DNA of 37,022 nt, taken from positions 1-37,022 of the forward strand of contig JAHEJJ010000032.1 in assembly GCA_024638915.1 (NCBI GenBank). The letters are read 5' to 3'. Numbering within the stretch: the first letter of the stretch is position 1; the number at the start of each line of letters is the position of its first letter. A program made the position numbers and the translations under genes. The DNA comes from Robiginitalea sp. GTDB lineage: Bacteria > Bacteroidota > Bacteroidia > Flavobacteriales > Flavobacteriaceae. Below the pieces are notes generated by a model. It was not told the origin of the DNA, ran no database searches, and was given only the letters and a program-made list of their open reading frames with translations. Shown piece by piece: positions 24,101 to 32,720 of the stretch.

Positions 24101-24518
24101 TGATTCGCTCCACATACGCCTCATAAGCCGCCTTGCCTTCTTTTTCCCAGTACTGGTCGTAAAACCTCCATTCGCGGATACCGGTTTCCGAACAGCGTTC
24201 CCTGAGCCTGTGTTTCATTCTCTTTTCGAGATTCTTTTTGCGGCGTCCGGGCCTGCCACTTCCGCCTCCAAATCCACCAAAAAGGAGTTTGGCCAGGATA
24301 ATGATCCCCACGGCCTGCCAGAAGGTAATTATACCCAGTCCGAAAATGGCTGGTATCAGCCAGTTCCACAACAACATCACTATATATCCGAACAATAGTG
24401 CCAGTGCCGCGATGGCAACAGCTCCAAAGATCCCGATAAAGATGACCTTGACTATTTTTTTGATCTTATTCTCAACATATCCTTCCATTCTGGCTTCATG
24501 CATTTGTCTGTTTGTCAT
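24045..24518 (-). CDS. Small membrane protein downstream of the ECF sigma factor, 3' end made of repeat DNA
   Basis: A 157-residue protein. Two long hydrophobic helices (about 21-50 and 54-76) are followed by a Gly-rich GGFGGGSGRPGRRKKN linker and a basic soluble tail with WRFYDQYWEKEGKAAYEAYV. The gene begins 12 nt after the sigma-factor stop, so the two form an operon and this protein may be an anti-sigma or sigma-partner membrane protein. It has no classical zinc motif (HxxxCxxC), so this is inference. The last 16 residues or so (GGSQKLEDGGEMTEYES) are encoded by the repeat tract and probably do not belong to the ancestral protein. Confidence 0.78.
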   Translation of the reverse strand: MTNRQMHEARMEGYVENKIKKIVKVIFIGIFGAVAIAALALLFGYIVMLLWNWLIPAIFGLGIITFWQAVGIIILAKLLFGGFGGGSGRPGRRKKNLEKRMKHRLRERCSETGIREWRFYDQYWEKEGKAAYEAYVERIKGGSQKLEDGGEMTEYES

Positions 24519-24530
24519 AACCTTGAATTT

Positions 24531-25064
24531 TTATTTTTTTTTGTTTTCTAATTCTTTTAATAATTTGGATAAGGCCCTGTGCCGTCTCGACATCAGCGTG
24601 CCTTGTGGAATACCAGTTTCGTGCGACAGTTGCCGGTAGCTTATATTTTCAAAATCGATCGCCATGATCACCTCCCGGTATTCGGGTTTTAGTTTCAAAA
24701 GTGCCTCTTTTAGAATCTCTTTCAAATCATCGGCCCGGGCATAGGCACCATCGCCATAGAACAATTCAGCCAGTTCCGCCACCGGGCCTTCCATCTCCTC
24801 ATCCAGGTCGAGCCGTTGTTTTTTAGTCCGCATCGTATCGATGATCTTATTCCTAACCGAGCGGTACACAAAACCCGCAATATTGTCGATCGGGCTCAAA
24901 TGGTCTACCCTCGAAAAGAGCTTAAGGGCGACATCCTGCAGAATATCCTCCGCATCACGATCTGTTGCATCCCCTACCCTCGAATTCACAAAAGCTCTCA
25001 GGGCCTGGTACTCCGCGTCGAAAAAACGTATCAGTTTGTTATAGTTGTCGTTGCGTTCTGTCAT
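24531..25064 (-). CDS. ECF-type RNA polymerase sigma factor
   Basis: A 177-residue sigma-70 family factor without regions 1 and 3. Region 2 includes RDAEDILQDVALKLFSRVDH and IAGFVYRSVRNKIIDTMRTKK. Region 4 includes LKLKPEYREVIMAIDFENIS and ETGIPQGTLMSRRHRALSKL with its helix-turn-helix. Length and order are typical. It directs RNA polymerase to a small regulon, probably including its own operon. The membrane gene 12 nt downstream would be its partner. The promoter lies in the 25065-25470 gap, where no -35/-10 pair was recognised with confidence. Confidence 0.9.
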   Translation of the reverse strand: MTERNDNYNKLIRFFDAEYQALRAFVNSRVGDATDRDAEDILQDVALKLFSRVDHLSPIDNIAGFVYRSVRNKIIDTMRTKKQRLDLDEEMEGPVAELAELFYGDGAYARADDLKEILKEALLKLKPEYREVIMAIDFENISYRQLSHETGIPQGTLMSRRHRALSKLLKELENKKK

Positions 25065-25471
25065 GGAATCGCCCTTTGATCAGGCCCTTCATCTTTATAG
25101 ACGAAAGGGTGATTTTTTATTGCAAGAAAAATGAATTATGGTGTAAAGTTTCGGATATCGGGTTTGGAGTTTAAAGATTGTGAATCAAAGATCTTTGTAC
25201 GTATAAACCCAAAACCTTAGGCCCCGGAACCCAACATTCTTTCTATATGACGCATGAACTAAAAAATTGTATCCCTAATTAATTAAAAAAAAACACCAGT
25301 CAGTTCGAGTACCCCAAACATAGACGCGGGGAGTATCGAGAACAAACAAAAATTAGAAACGATTGTCTTCTCGTTACAAAATTTATTCGTCTTGCTCACA
25401 AATTTCACTCGAAGTGACATTTAGTGTTACAATTTGAAGAAAATCGCGTCTATTATAGTAAAGACACTAGA
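25065..25471. other. Intergenic stretch before a small ORF
   Basis: AT-rich, no long ORF. It should contain the leftward promoter of the sigma-factor operon and the rightward promoter of the 30-codon ORF. The part around 25140-25240 has degenerate GGTTTGGAGTTTAAAG-like words, reminiscent of the intergenic repeat tracts but too weak to call. A GCGTCTATT/ATAGACGCG pair (25446-25454 and 25321-25329) is an inverted repeat 116 nt apart, of unknown meaning. Confidence 0.4.
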
Positions 25472-25564
25472 ATGAAAACACTAGACATGAAATACGATCC
25501 GCGTAGCCTGCGGTACGATAAGGAAGGTGGCCTCCGTCTGCAGCGTTACCATAGAAGCAAATAA
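25472..25564 (+). CDS. Candidate small protein (30 aa) ending at a terminator
   Basis: ATG at 25472 opens 30 codons and ends TAA at 25562-25564. The product starts MKTLDMKYDPRSLRYDKEGG and ends with a basic LRLQRYHRSK. It is charged, without a hydrophobic segment. Its stop is directly followed by an A-run and a hairpin terminator, the arrangement of a short dedicated transcript. The stretch is clearly richer in G+C than the surrounding gap and carries a CCGC...GCGG hairpin. It could be a leader peptide, a small regulator or a non-coding RNA. No family was recognised. Confidence 0.45.
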   Translation: MKTLDMKYDPRSLRYDKEGGLRLQRYHRSK

Positions 25565-25593
25565 AAAAACACCCCCGTGAGAGGGTGTCTTTT
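25565..25593. terminator. Bidirectional hairpin terminator
   Basis: ACACCC (25569-25574) pairs with GGGTGT (25583-25588), a 6-bp stem with an 8-nt CC...A loop. It has an A-run on the left (25563-25569) and a CTTTT run on the right (25589-25593), so it can act on both strands. It serves the small plus-strand ORF that ends at 25564 and, about 40 nt downstream, the minus-strand gene ending at 25634. Confidence 0.75.
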
Positions 25594-25633
25594 GTACCGA
25601 TCAAGGAGATCTTAAATAATCTTTTATTCTTTC

Positions 25634-26380
25634 TTATTTAGCCAATTGCTGACTGTTATAGTCATCGACCATCCGAAGCAAAGCCGCTTCGAATTCCTGG
25701 TTTACATATTTTCCAAACTTCTTTTCCTCGCTAAACTGGTTTCTCAACCCATAATGATTGGCGTCGTACTTGTCCTTTACATCATAATTATCCCCTATAT
25801 AGTTTAAAAGATTGATGTAGACCACATTCCGGGGGTTTTTGGAATCCTTGCGCACTAGCATCTCAAAATTGTCCTGGATCCATTGATGCAGCACTTTTCG
25901 TGCCTCAACATCGGTATGGGCATCCATGGCCATGTCGGCTAACTCTTTAGAGATCTTCCCGGTGGTACGGGCATAGAACTTAAAGACCTCAATAGGGCCG
26001 TCGGCAACCTTTTGTAAGATCAACTTTTTGGGCAACATCTTCTGCATCTTGCCTGAAGTCATGTCCACATATTTTACGACCTCAAACCTGCGGCCGTCCT
26101 CCACTTCAAATCCGATCAGGTCTTTGGGCTGTATCTTCTCTTTGATCTTCCCTTTGATCTTCCCTTTTTTTATGGCTTTACGATAATCCTTGGGCGTCAC
26201 ATAGGTAAGGCTGGTCTGAAACCGCTGAGGATACGACCAATCGATCTGGATATAGGCCTCCATTGACTTCTTTTTGCTAAGGTGGATGGTGCCTTTTTGG
26301 TACAAGTCCTGGGCCATACCGCCTGTGATCATAAAAACAGCCAGGGCCAGGGTAAACATTGCATTTTTGATACTATTCAT
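25634..26380 (-). CDS. Secreted protein of unknown function, paired with the PQQ-like propeller
   Basis: A 248-residue protein with a signal peptide (1-23, ending GGMAQ). The mature part is lysine-rich (KKGKIKGKIKEKIQPKDL near residue 91) and contains a helical C-terminal half with AHTDVEARKVLHQWIQDN and EFEAALLRMVDDYN. No known family or catalytic motif was recognised. It lies 40 nt downstream of the propeller gene on the same strand, so the two are probably one transcript and one periplasmic function. The right edge of the gene faces a bidirectional terminator at its 3' side. Confidence 0.72.
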   Translation of the reverse strand: MNSIKNAMFTLALAVFMITGGMAQDLYQKGTIHLSKKKSMEAYIQIDWSYPQRFQTSLTYVTPKDYRKAIKKGKIKGKIKEKIQPKDLIGFEVEDGRRFEVVKYVDMTSGKMQKMLPKKLILQKVADGPIEVFKFYARTTGKISKELADMAMDAHTDVEARKVLHQWIQDNFEMLVRKDSKNPRNVVYINLLNYIGDNYDVKDKYDANHYGLRNQFSEEKKFGKYVNQEFEAALLRMVDDYNSQQLAK

Positions 26381-26420
26381 AACTTATTCTATTTGACTTT
26401 ATGCTTTATTAAATTTTGGC

Positions 26421-28361
26421 TTATTTGATGATGAAACGGCGAACCGTTTTGGGGTCGACCTCTAAAAATACCTCTCCGGCTACCAGGTCGATCGCATAGT
26501 TCGGTTTTCTGTTCTTGCCCAGCGGGATATTGCTATTGCTTTCCCCACTGTCCTTATCGATCTTAAGCAGTGTAATACCATCATCAGCTTTAGTGAGCAC
26601 CACCACATAATCCCTGGCTTCACTGGTGGCCTTAAATCGCCTTTGAGCGGCTTTAAACGCCATACTGGCAGCACTTCCAGCCGATTGGCTCATTTCGTTA
26701 TAGGCATTCCCGATCTCCGAAAAAACCTGTCCTTCTACCGTATCCATTCCCTGCTGGGAGGCCGCCTGGTTAAAAGCTCCGGCTGCCATGGAACTCGCGG
26801 CAGCATAATATCCTGCATAAATGGTATTGGCAAAGAGCAGCGCTCGTTTCCAACCTACTTCCCTTGGCGATGGGAAATAGCTGTGATATTTTAACGAGCC
26901 GTCATAGCTATACAGCGCAAAATTCTGATCGGCTCCCAGGAAGATCCCATTCTCCCGTAGTTCCATATACTGCGGATATTCCTTTTCCTGAAAATCCAGC
27001 GGATGATTACCTTCCATTTCAATACTTCCGGTAGCCAGATTTATGGCTTTTACCGTTTCAGCCTTGGTATCGAAAGCATATAATATCTCACGATCTTGCG
27101 CCACTAGTCGGTAATCTGTTTTAAGGTCTTTGTCCCATAACAGCTCACCGGTGCTGATATTTACAATATTCATCTCTTCTGCCGTAACATAGGCGATACC
27201 GTGGTCTGTGGTAATGGTATATCCCACATCTCCCTGCACCTTGATGGCCTTGTCGAAGGTTAGTGCACCTGAGGAAGTATCGAGATAGTTTAAAAAATGC
27301 TTGTCGTTTCTGGTGGTGATCACCAACATCCCGCTATCGGTAGCGGTGTAATCGTAAATACCTCCCTTGATGCTAACGCCACGACCCTTTTTCCCCCAGA
27401 GTCCGGCCCCGTCACCCATACGATGCAGGTTGATCCTGGAGTTTTGCGTACCAAATGGTAACACCAGTAAATCCTCGCCCACCCACGTCATATGGCCTAG
27501 CTGGCCCTTGGCTTCAATGGGCTTCTCCCAGAGTAGTTCTCCGCTGTGCACATCATAGGCTCGGTACTCTGTAGTGTAATTAATAGTTGTTGAGCCTGAA
27601 CTGCCAAAAGAAGATTCCTGCTGTTGCTCTACGCCAATTACAAAAGCATCACCCGAGGGGTGCAATGAAAAGTCGAGATTGATCTCCATACCCTCTGCAG
27701 CAGTTTCAGCAGCTTTTTTAAGTAAATCGCCAAAAGCACCAAGTTTTTCAATTTGTTTGGCTTCTGCAGAATTTTCATTACTCCAGACAATCTCACCGCT
27801 TCTCGATTTCATCCGGACATTTTTAAGGAGTGTTACTCCAAGAAGGTCCTGATCTGTGAGCTCGATAACAGTGACCAGTTTTCCCACATCTCCTTCAGAG
27901 GTCCAGAGCACGTCTCCCGAAGCAATATCGATAGAGAGCACTGTATTTGGCCCTAAGTCAGACTTTCCAGCTACTATTATAGTATTGGATCGGTAGAGTA
28001 CAAAGTGGTTCTGTACTTTTCTAAATCCGTGATCAAATGAGTTAAATAAGCGGCTACCATCAAAACTATTGATGATATAGAGCCCTTTAGGGGTCTCGAT
28101 CTTTGCAAAGGGGGAATTCTCGAGCTCTGCAAAGGCTGCTTCCTCTACCCTTCCGAATTCGTTATCCTGCCACAGAATATTCCCCGATTCGGTATCGATG
28201 CCAAATAAACCGGCATCGGTTTGAACAATATAATTTCCCAGGGAAGTAACTTTTTGCCAATTTACATTCTGATCGAAGGAAGAAGTCCAGGTAGGTGTTG
28301 ATTGGCCGTTCAGGCCCGTTGCCAGCACAAGGGCAAGCAATGCTAATGTCGTTCTAAGCAT
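26421..28361 (-). CDS. Secreted PQQ-like beta-propeller repeat protein
   Basis: A 646-residue secreted protein (signal peptide 1-19). The body is a chain of PQQ-binding-like propeller blades marked by G-x-[IL]-x-W turns: SGNILWQD, SGDVLWTS, SGEIVWSN, SGELLWEK, GAGLWGKK and TGELLWDK. Around residues 505-570 an Ala/Ser-rich insertion (AASSMAAGAFNQAASQQG) interrupts the repeats. Such proteins are often structural or sensor propellers and need not bind PQQ. It has no catalytic or export-anchor motif. It is the first gene of a two-gene unit with the secreted unknown downstream, and its role is inferred to be periplasmic or outer-membrane assembly. Confidence 0.85.
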   Translation of the reverse strand: MLRTTLALLALVLATGLNGQSTPTWTSSFDQNVNWQKVTSLGNYIVQTDAGLFGIDTESGNILWQDNEFGRVEEAAFAELENSPFAKIETPKGLYIINSFDGSRLFNSFDHGFRKVQNHFVLYRSNTIIVAGKSDLGPNTVLSIDIASGDVLWTSEGDVGKLVTVIELTDQDLLGVTLLKNVRMKSRSGEIVWSNENSAEAKQIEKLGAFGDLLKKAAETAAEGMEINLDFSLHPSGDAFVIGVEQQQESSFGSSGSTTINYTTEYRAYDVHSGELLWEKPIEAKGQLGHMTWVGEDLLVLPFGTQNSRINLHRMGDGAGLWGKKGRGVSIKGGIYDYTATDSGMLVITTRNDKHFLNYLDTSSGALTFDKAIKVQGDVGYTITTDHGIAYVTAEEMNIVNISTGELLWDKDLKTDYRLVAQDREILYAFDTKAETVKAINLATGSIEMEGNHPLDFQEKEYPQYMELRENGIFLGADQNFALYSYDGSLKYHSYFPSPREVGWKRALLFANTIYAGYYAAASSMAAGAFNQAASQQGMDTVEGQVFSEIGNAYNEMSQSAGSAASMAFKAAQRRFKATSEARDYVVVLTKADDGITLLKIDKDSGESNSNIPLGKNRKPNYAIDLVAGEVFLEVDPKTVRRFIIK

Positions 28362-28504
28362 GGTAGGTATTTAGTTTATGATTTGGTTTCAGACTTTGTG
28401 TCTATGCTATAACGACGAAGCAGGGCGAAAAGTATACGCCTAATAAACTGATCCTCAGAAGTAATAGTTTGATTTAATGTCGGTCTAAGCGGGTATGATC
28501 TGAA

Positions 28505-29884
28505 CTACATATTCTTAAGCTCGGCCACCAGCTCGGTAAGGGCCGCCTTGGCATCGCCAAAAAGCATCGCGGTTTTGGCATTGTAGAACAGTTCGTTCTC
28601 AATGCCGGCATAACCAGGATTCATACTTCGCTTGTTAACAATGATATGTTTAGCCTTCTCCACATCGAGTATCGGCATACCATAAATAGGACTCGACGGG
28701 TCGTTATGGGCTGCAGGATTTACCACGTCGTTCGCTCCTACCACCAAAACCACATCGGTATTTGAAAAATGAGGGTTGATGTCTTCCATCTCCACCAGCA
28801 AATCATAATCTACATTGCTTTCGGCAAGCAATACATTCATATGCCCGGGCATCCGGCCAGCGACAGGGTGAATGGCATATTTAACATCTACCCCCCTTTT
28901 GGTCAGCAATTCCTCCAATTCGTGGATCACATGCTGAGCCTGGGCTACGGCAAGGCCATAGCCGGGCACAATGATCACATTCTTGGCATAATTCATCAGG
29001 ATAGCAGCATCACCGGCATTGGTTTTGGTAATACTACCCGCCGCCCTGTCTTCTCCTTCTACGGTTTCACCTCCCCCGAAAGACCCGAAAACTACCGCCA
29101 AAAGAGTCCTGTTCATGGCACGGCACATGGCGATGGTGAGTATAATACCCGCAGATCCTACAAGGATACCCCCCACAAGCATTACCATATTGCTGTAAAG
29201 TACTCCCGTGATCGCTGCCGCAATCCCCGTCAGGGAATTCAAGAGTGATATAACCACCGGCATATCGGCCCCACCAATAGGAAGTACAAAAAGCACTCCA
29301 TATAAAAGGCTTGCCCCAAGAAGCAGATAGATAAACATCGGTTGTTGCTGGCCACTCAGCACCATATATCCGGCAAAGACCACGATACCCAATAAAAGTA
29401 GATTATTGATAAGATTGCGTTTCGGAATGTTGACCACACTTTTAAAGGTGCCGTCGAGTTTGCCCCAGGCTATAATGCTTCCTGAAAAAGTAAGCGCCCC
29501 TATGACAATGCCGGAGATCACTGTGGTAGCCTGAGTGGCATCAGCCAATTGACTGCCAAAGGCTACCAGGCCTATCAAGGCTGCGCTGGCCCCTCCAAAT
29601 CCGTTAAAAAGTGAGACCAGTTCGGGCATTTTGGTCATTTTCACCTTAACGGCCATCAGGGCTCCGATAGAACCTCCTACCAATATGGCCAAACCGATAA
29701 GTATATAGATCATGGTTGGTACCACTAATCCATGCAACAAAAGAGTTCCCAGAATGGCGATTCCCATGCCGGAAGCGGCCACATAATTTCCTTTTTTGGC
29801 AGTGGCCGGATGTCCAAGCATTTTTAAACCAACGATAAAAGTGATCGTGGCCACCAAATAGACCACACTGAGAAGGGCGTTCAT
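28505..29884 (-). CDS. pntB: NAD(P) transhydrogenase subunit beta
   Basis: A 459-residue subunit of proton-translocating transhydrogenase, which uses the proton gradient to reduce NADP+ with NADH. About residues 1-260 are membrane helices (for example FNGFGGASAALIGLVAF). The C-terminal NADP-binding domain (about 285-459) contains VIIVPGYGLAVAQAQHVIHEL, IHPVAGRMPGHMNVLLAE, the loop DVVNPAAHNDPSSPIYGMP, and VNKRSMNPGYAGIENELFY. All family blocks are present. It is the last gene of pntAA-pntAB-pntB, and its start overlaps the stop of pntAB by four bases. Confidence 0.97.
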   Translation of the reverse strand: MNALLSVVYLVATITFIVGLKMLGHPATAKKGNYVAASGMGIAILGTLLLHGLVVPTMIYILIGLAILVGGSIGALMAVKVKMTKMPELVSLFNGFGGASAALIGLVAFGSQLADATQATTVISGIVIGALTFSGSIIAWGKLDGTFKSVVNIPKRNLINNLLLLGIVVFAGYMVLSGQQQPMFIYLLLGASLLYGVLFVLPIGGADMPVVISLLNSLTGIAAAITGVLYSNMVMLVGGILVGSAGIILTIAMCRAMNRTLLAVVFGSFGGGETVEGEDRAAGSITKTNAGDAAILMNYAKNVIIVPGYGLAVAQAQHVIHELEELLTKRGVDVKYAIHPVAGRMPGHMNVLLAESNVDYDLLVEMEDINPHFSNTDVVLVVGANDVVNPAAHNDPSSPIYGMPILDVEKAKHIIVNKRSMNPGYAGIENELFYNAKTAMLFGDAKAALTELVAELKNM

Positions 29885-30192
29885 CGTTCTTTCTTTTTAA
29901 ACATTTGAAGCATACGACCGGTAACCGCAAAACCGCCAACCACATTTACAATCCCCAATACCACAGCAATAAATCCAAGTACCAGAGCGAGATAGTCGTC
30001 CGGATCTGCATTGAGCATAACCAATATGGCCCCCACCACCACGACTCCGCTCAAGGCGTTTGCCCCGGACATCAGCGGCGTATGCAAAATCGTGGGAATA
30101 TGCTTGATTACCTCTACACCTACAAAAATGGCAAGGATGAGAATATAAATCAGGTCGAGGTTATTGGTAATAAGGTCAATCAATTGGTTCAT
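29881..30192 (-). CDS. pntAB: NAD(P) transhydrogenase subunit alpha, C-terminal (membrane) part
   Basis: A 103-residue subunit with three to four hydrophobic helices (LIYILILAIFVGVEVIKHIP, SGANALSGVVVVGAILVM, YLALVLGFIAVVLGIVNVVGGFAVTGRML). In three-subunit transhydrogenases such as that of Rhodospirillum rubrum, this part is a separate gene. The frame is open to 30228, but the ATG at 30192 (MNQLIDLITN) is favoured: it begins 4 nt after the pntAA stop and gives the family length. HTPLMSGANALSG and the final RMLQMFKKKER match the family. Confidence 0.95.
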   Translation of the reverse strand: MNQLIDLITNNLDLIYILILAIFVGVEVIKHIPTILHTPLMSGANALSGVVVVGAILVMLNADPDDYLALVLGFIAVVLGIVNVVGGFAVTGRMLQMFKKKER

Positions 30193-30196
30193 AGGT

Positions 30197-31297
30197 TTAT
30201 GTTTTTCTGATTTCTCCTTTAAACACAATCAGCGTTTCGTCTGTTATTTCTTCTTCGAGGTCCCATTTGAATTTTTGGTCCTCAATGAGGTGAAGGATAA
30301 AATTATATACATTTTTTGCAAATAGCGCACTGGCATTTCGAGAAACAGATTCCGGGGCAATGGAAGTACCAATGATGGTCACCCCATTTCTAATGACAAT
30401 TTTATTTAGCTTACTGAGCTCGCAATTACCTCCTTGGCTGGCTCCCAGGTCTATGATTACGGCCCCGTTTTTCATTTGCAGCACCTGCTCTTCTGTAATA
30501 AGTAACGGAGCTTTAAGGCCTGGCACAAAAGCTGTAGTAATAACCAGGTCTGACTTAAAAAGCTCATTATTTACTGCCTCCCTCTGTTTCCTGGCATAAT
30601 CTTCCGAAGCTGCTTTGGCATATACCTCTTTCTGGTTGCTCTTATCACCATTCACGGATATAAATTTCGCTCCCAATGATTCTGCCTGTTCTTTGGTCTC
30701 GGGTCGTATATCGGTAGCGGTCACCAAGGCGCCCAGCCGTTTGGCCGTCGCAATGGCCTGCAAACCAGCTACCCCTACACCATAAATCAATACTTTGGCA
30801 GGTTTTATAGTTCCGGCTGCGGTCATCATCAACGGCAGGATCTTTTTCATATGATAAGCTCCAAGAATTACCGATTTATACCCGGCAAGATTACTTTGAG
30901 AACTTAAAACATCCATTTCCTGAGCTCTGGAGATCCGTGGTATGGCATCCAAAGAAAGGGCTGATGCCTTAGTGGCGGCAATTTTCTTGATAAGTTCCGG
31001 ATCCGATTTGTAGAACAACTGGCTGATCAGTACCTGCCCTTTATTAACCAGTTTTAAGTCGTCTTCGTCAAATGGATTGATCTTGATGAGGATATCTGCA
31101 TCCTTAAATACCACCCCCCGTTTTTCTGTAAGAGCCCCTATCTCGCGGTAGTCCGAGTTTTTATAAGATGAATCGGAGCCAGCTCCTTCTTCAACGATAA
31201 GTTCAAATCCTTTGGCTATGAATTGTGCAGCAATTTTCGGAGTGATGGAAACCCTTTTTTCTCCTTTCTTGGATTCCTTCAAGATACCTATTTTCAT
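30197..31297 (-). CDS. pntAA: NAD(P) transhydrogenase subunit alpha, NAD-binding part
   Basis: A 366-residue soluble subunit, the NAD(H)-binding domain of transhydrogenase, related to alanine dehydrogenase. MKIGILKESKKGEKRVSITP is the classical start. The Rossmann glycine loop is GVGVAGLQAIATAKRLGA, ending in an acidic ATDIRPET strand. Also visible are the RQREAVNNELFKSDLVITTA block and SQGGNCELS near the end. It leads the operon. The ATG at 31297 needs no alternative. A palindrome about 100 nt upstream may be an operator. Confidence 0.96.
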   Translation of the reverse strand: MKIGILKESKKGEKRVSITPKIAAQFIAKGFELIVEEGAGSDSSYKNSDYREIGALTEKRGVVFKDADILIKINPFDEDDLKLVNKGQVLISQLFYKSDPELIKKIAATKASALSLDAIPRISRAQEMDVLSSQSNLAGYKSVILGAYHMKKILPLMMTAAGTIKPAKVLIYGVGVAGLQAIATAKRLGALVTATDIRPETKEQAESLGAKFISVNGDKSNQKEVYAKAASEDYARKQREAVNNELFKSDLVITTAFVPGLKAPLLITEEQVLQMKNGAVIIDLGASQGGNCELSKLNKIVIRNGVTIIGTSIAPESVSRNASALFAKNVYNFILHLIEDQKFKWDLEEEITDETLIVFKGEIRKT

Positions 31298-31389
31298 GTG
31301 CGGTCCCGTTTACCTTGTTGGAAAGGGCGATCCCAATCCACCCTCAAAATAAGGTTTTTTATTTGAACGAAAAGTACAATCGCCAATGA

Positions 31390-31407
31390 ATTTGTCCTAT
31401 GACAAAT
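31390..31407. promoter_or_regulatory. FNR-box-like palindrome upstream of pntAA
   Basis: ATTTGTC and GACAAAT flank a CTAT spacer, a perfect 7-bp inverted repeat. The TTGTC-N4-GACAA layout has the size and spacing of Crp/Fnr-family sites (compare TTGAT-N4-ATCAA). It lies 93 nt before pntAA and 165 nt before the divergent serine-hydrolase start, so it could regulate either. No bound regulator is known here. Confidence 0.45.
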
Positions 31408-31571
31408 ATCAGGGATTAACGAATAATATCTAAAATCAGCATCGGCGGTTTTGGCAAGTATAAAATTTCATATGATAATGCGTCAAATCATTGAATCCAT
31501 TAAAACGGTCGAGGTGATCAGCATCATTGTTTTAAACGGACCATTGATATAGCTTGCAACCTTTATTCATC

Positions 31572-32720
31572 ATGTTTTCAAACTATACTTATATACTGAT
31601 TCTGATCCTGCTACTACTTTCCTGCGATAAGGATGAAGAGCAGATTATAGTGCCCTCCGATGGGTACGAATGGCCGGTAGTGGCCAGGGAATACTGGCCT
31701 ACCGATGGTTGGCAGACCGCCAGTCCGGAAAATCATGATATGGACATCGCCAAAATGGACCAGGCCAATGCCTTTGCTGAAAATGACCACCTAAGTCGGG
31801 CACTGCTGGTGATCAAGGATGGTTACCTTGTTTATGAGAACTATTACGGGGAAGGCGGTGTTGATGCCAGCACAAACCTCTGGTCGGTCACTAAAAGTTT
31901 TACTTCTGCTCTGGTTGGGTTTCTGATGGATGATGGCGTCATTACCACTCCCGAACAGCGAATGACCGAGTTGATGCCCCAATACCCTGAATTTGGGGAA
32001 ATCACCTTGCAGCATGTGTTAACGCATACTACAGGTCTGTACTGGGCCGAAGAAGGACCGCTTTGGGTCGACTGGGTCTTGTCGGACGACTGGGTGGCCC
32101 ATGCACTGGCACGTGGTTTCGAGCGAAGCCCGGGCAATAGTTTCAAATACAGTTCGGGAAATACACATTTCCTCACCGCCCTTGTGCATCATAAAGGAGG
32201 GGTTAATCCTGGAGAGCTGGCCAAGCAGAGGCTTTTCGACCCGTTGGGCATCCCTTTTGAAGTACTGGATACACCGATAACCTACACTACATGGAATGAC
32301 TATATTCCGCCATTACCCCAGCGTTGGAGGAGAGATCCACAGGGAATTGAAACGGCCAGTTTCGGTCTCTATCTTACCGCCAGGGATATGGCTAAATTCG
32401 GTTTTCTGTATCTGAACAAAGGACGTTGGGAGAATCGGCAGATCCTATCGGAAGCCTGGGTGGAAACCTCCACCCGCGATCATGAGAAGAACATCTATGG
32501 CCGATATAGCTATGGGTACCAATGGTACCTCACTTTTGTGGATGGGGAGCCTGCCTTTCTGGCAAGCGGATTCGGCGGACAGATCATCGGAGTGGTCCCA
32601 TCATTAGACCTGGTGGTGGTCCTTAAATATGAAGCAGAAAACCCCAGACATCCGGTAACCGGCAGCTCTCATGACGACATGAAACTCTTTGAACTGGTCG
32701 TAAAAGCTGTAAATCGGTGA
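31572..32720 (+). CDS. Serine hydrolase lipoprotein, beta-lactamase (class C/PBP) family
   Basis: A 382-residue predicted lipoprotein (LLLLSC, Cys18) with a beta-lactamase/transpeptidase-like domain. The SxxK motif is SVTKSF (Ser105, Lys108). The second motif has Tyr193 in FKYSSGN. A late ASGFGGQIIGVVP takes the place of the HxG/KTG strand. The fold and motif order match the class-C beta-lactamase-related family of esterases and peptidases. The frame is open to a TTG at 31554, but the ATG at 31572 gives a proper lipoprotein signal. It is convergent with the 1093-residue propeller gene: its TGA (32718-32720) directly abuts that gene's stop. Substrate unknown. Confidence 0.9.
   Translation: MFSNYTYILILILLLLSCDKDEEQIIVPSDGYEWPVVAREYWPTDGWQTASPENHDMDIAKMDQANAFAENDHLSRALLVIKDGYLVYENYYGEGGVDASTNLWSVTKSFTSALVGFLMDDGVITTPEQRMTELMPQYPEFGEITLQHVLTHTTGLYWAEEGPLWVDWVLSDDWVAHALARGFERSPGNSFKYSSGNTHFLTALVHHKGGVNPGELAKQRLFDPLGIPFEVLDTPITYTTWNDYIPPLPQRWRRDPQGIETASFGLYLTARDMAKFGFLYLNKGRWENRQILSEAWVETSTRDHEKNIYGRYSYGYQWYLTFVDGEPAFLASGFGGQIIGVVPSLDLVVVLKYEAENPRHPVTGSSHDDMKLFELVVKAVNR

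Noticed and set aside
23778-24398. 206-residue plus-strand reading frame through the repeat array, with repeated 27-residue blocks starting LRSDVNRLPSTFF
   Set aside because: It is a by-product of the 81-bp period (27 codons) and continues antisense through the real membrane-protein gene. Composition is that of the repeats, with no start signal or family.
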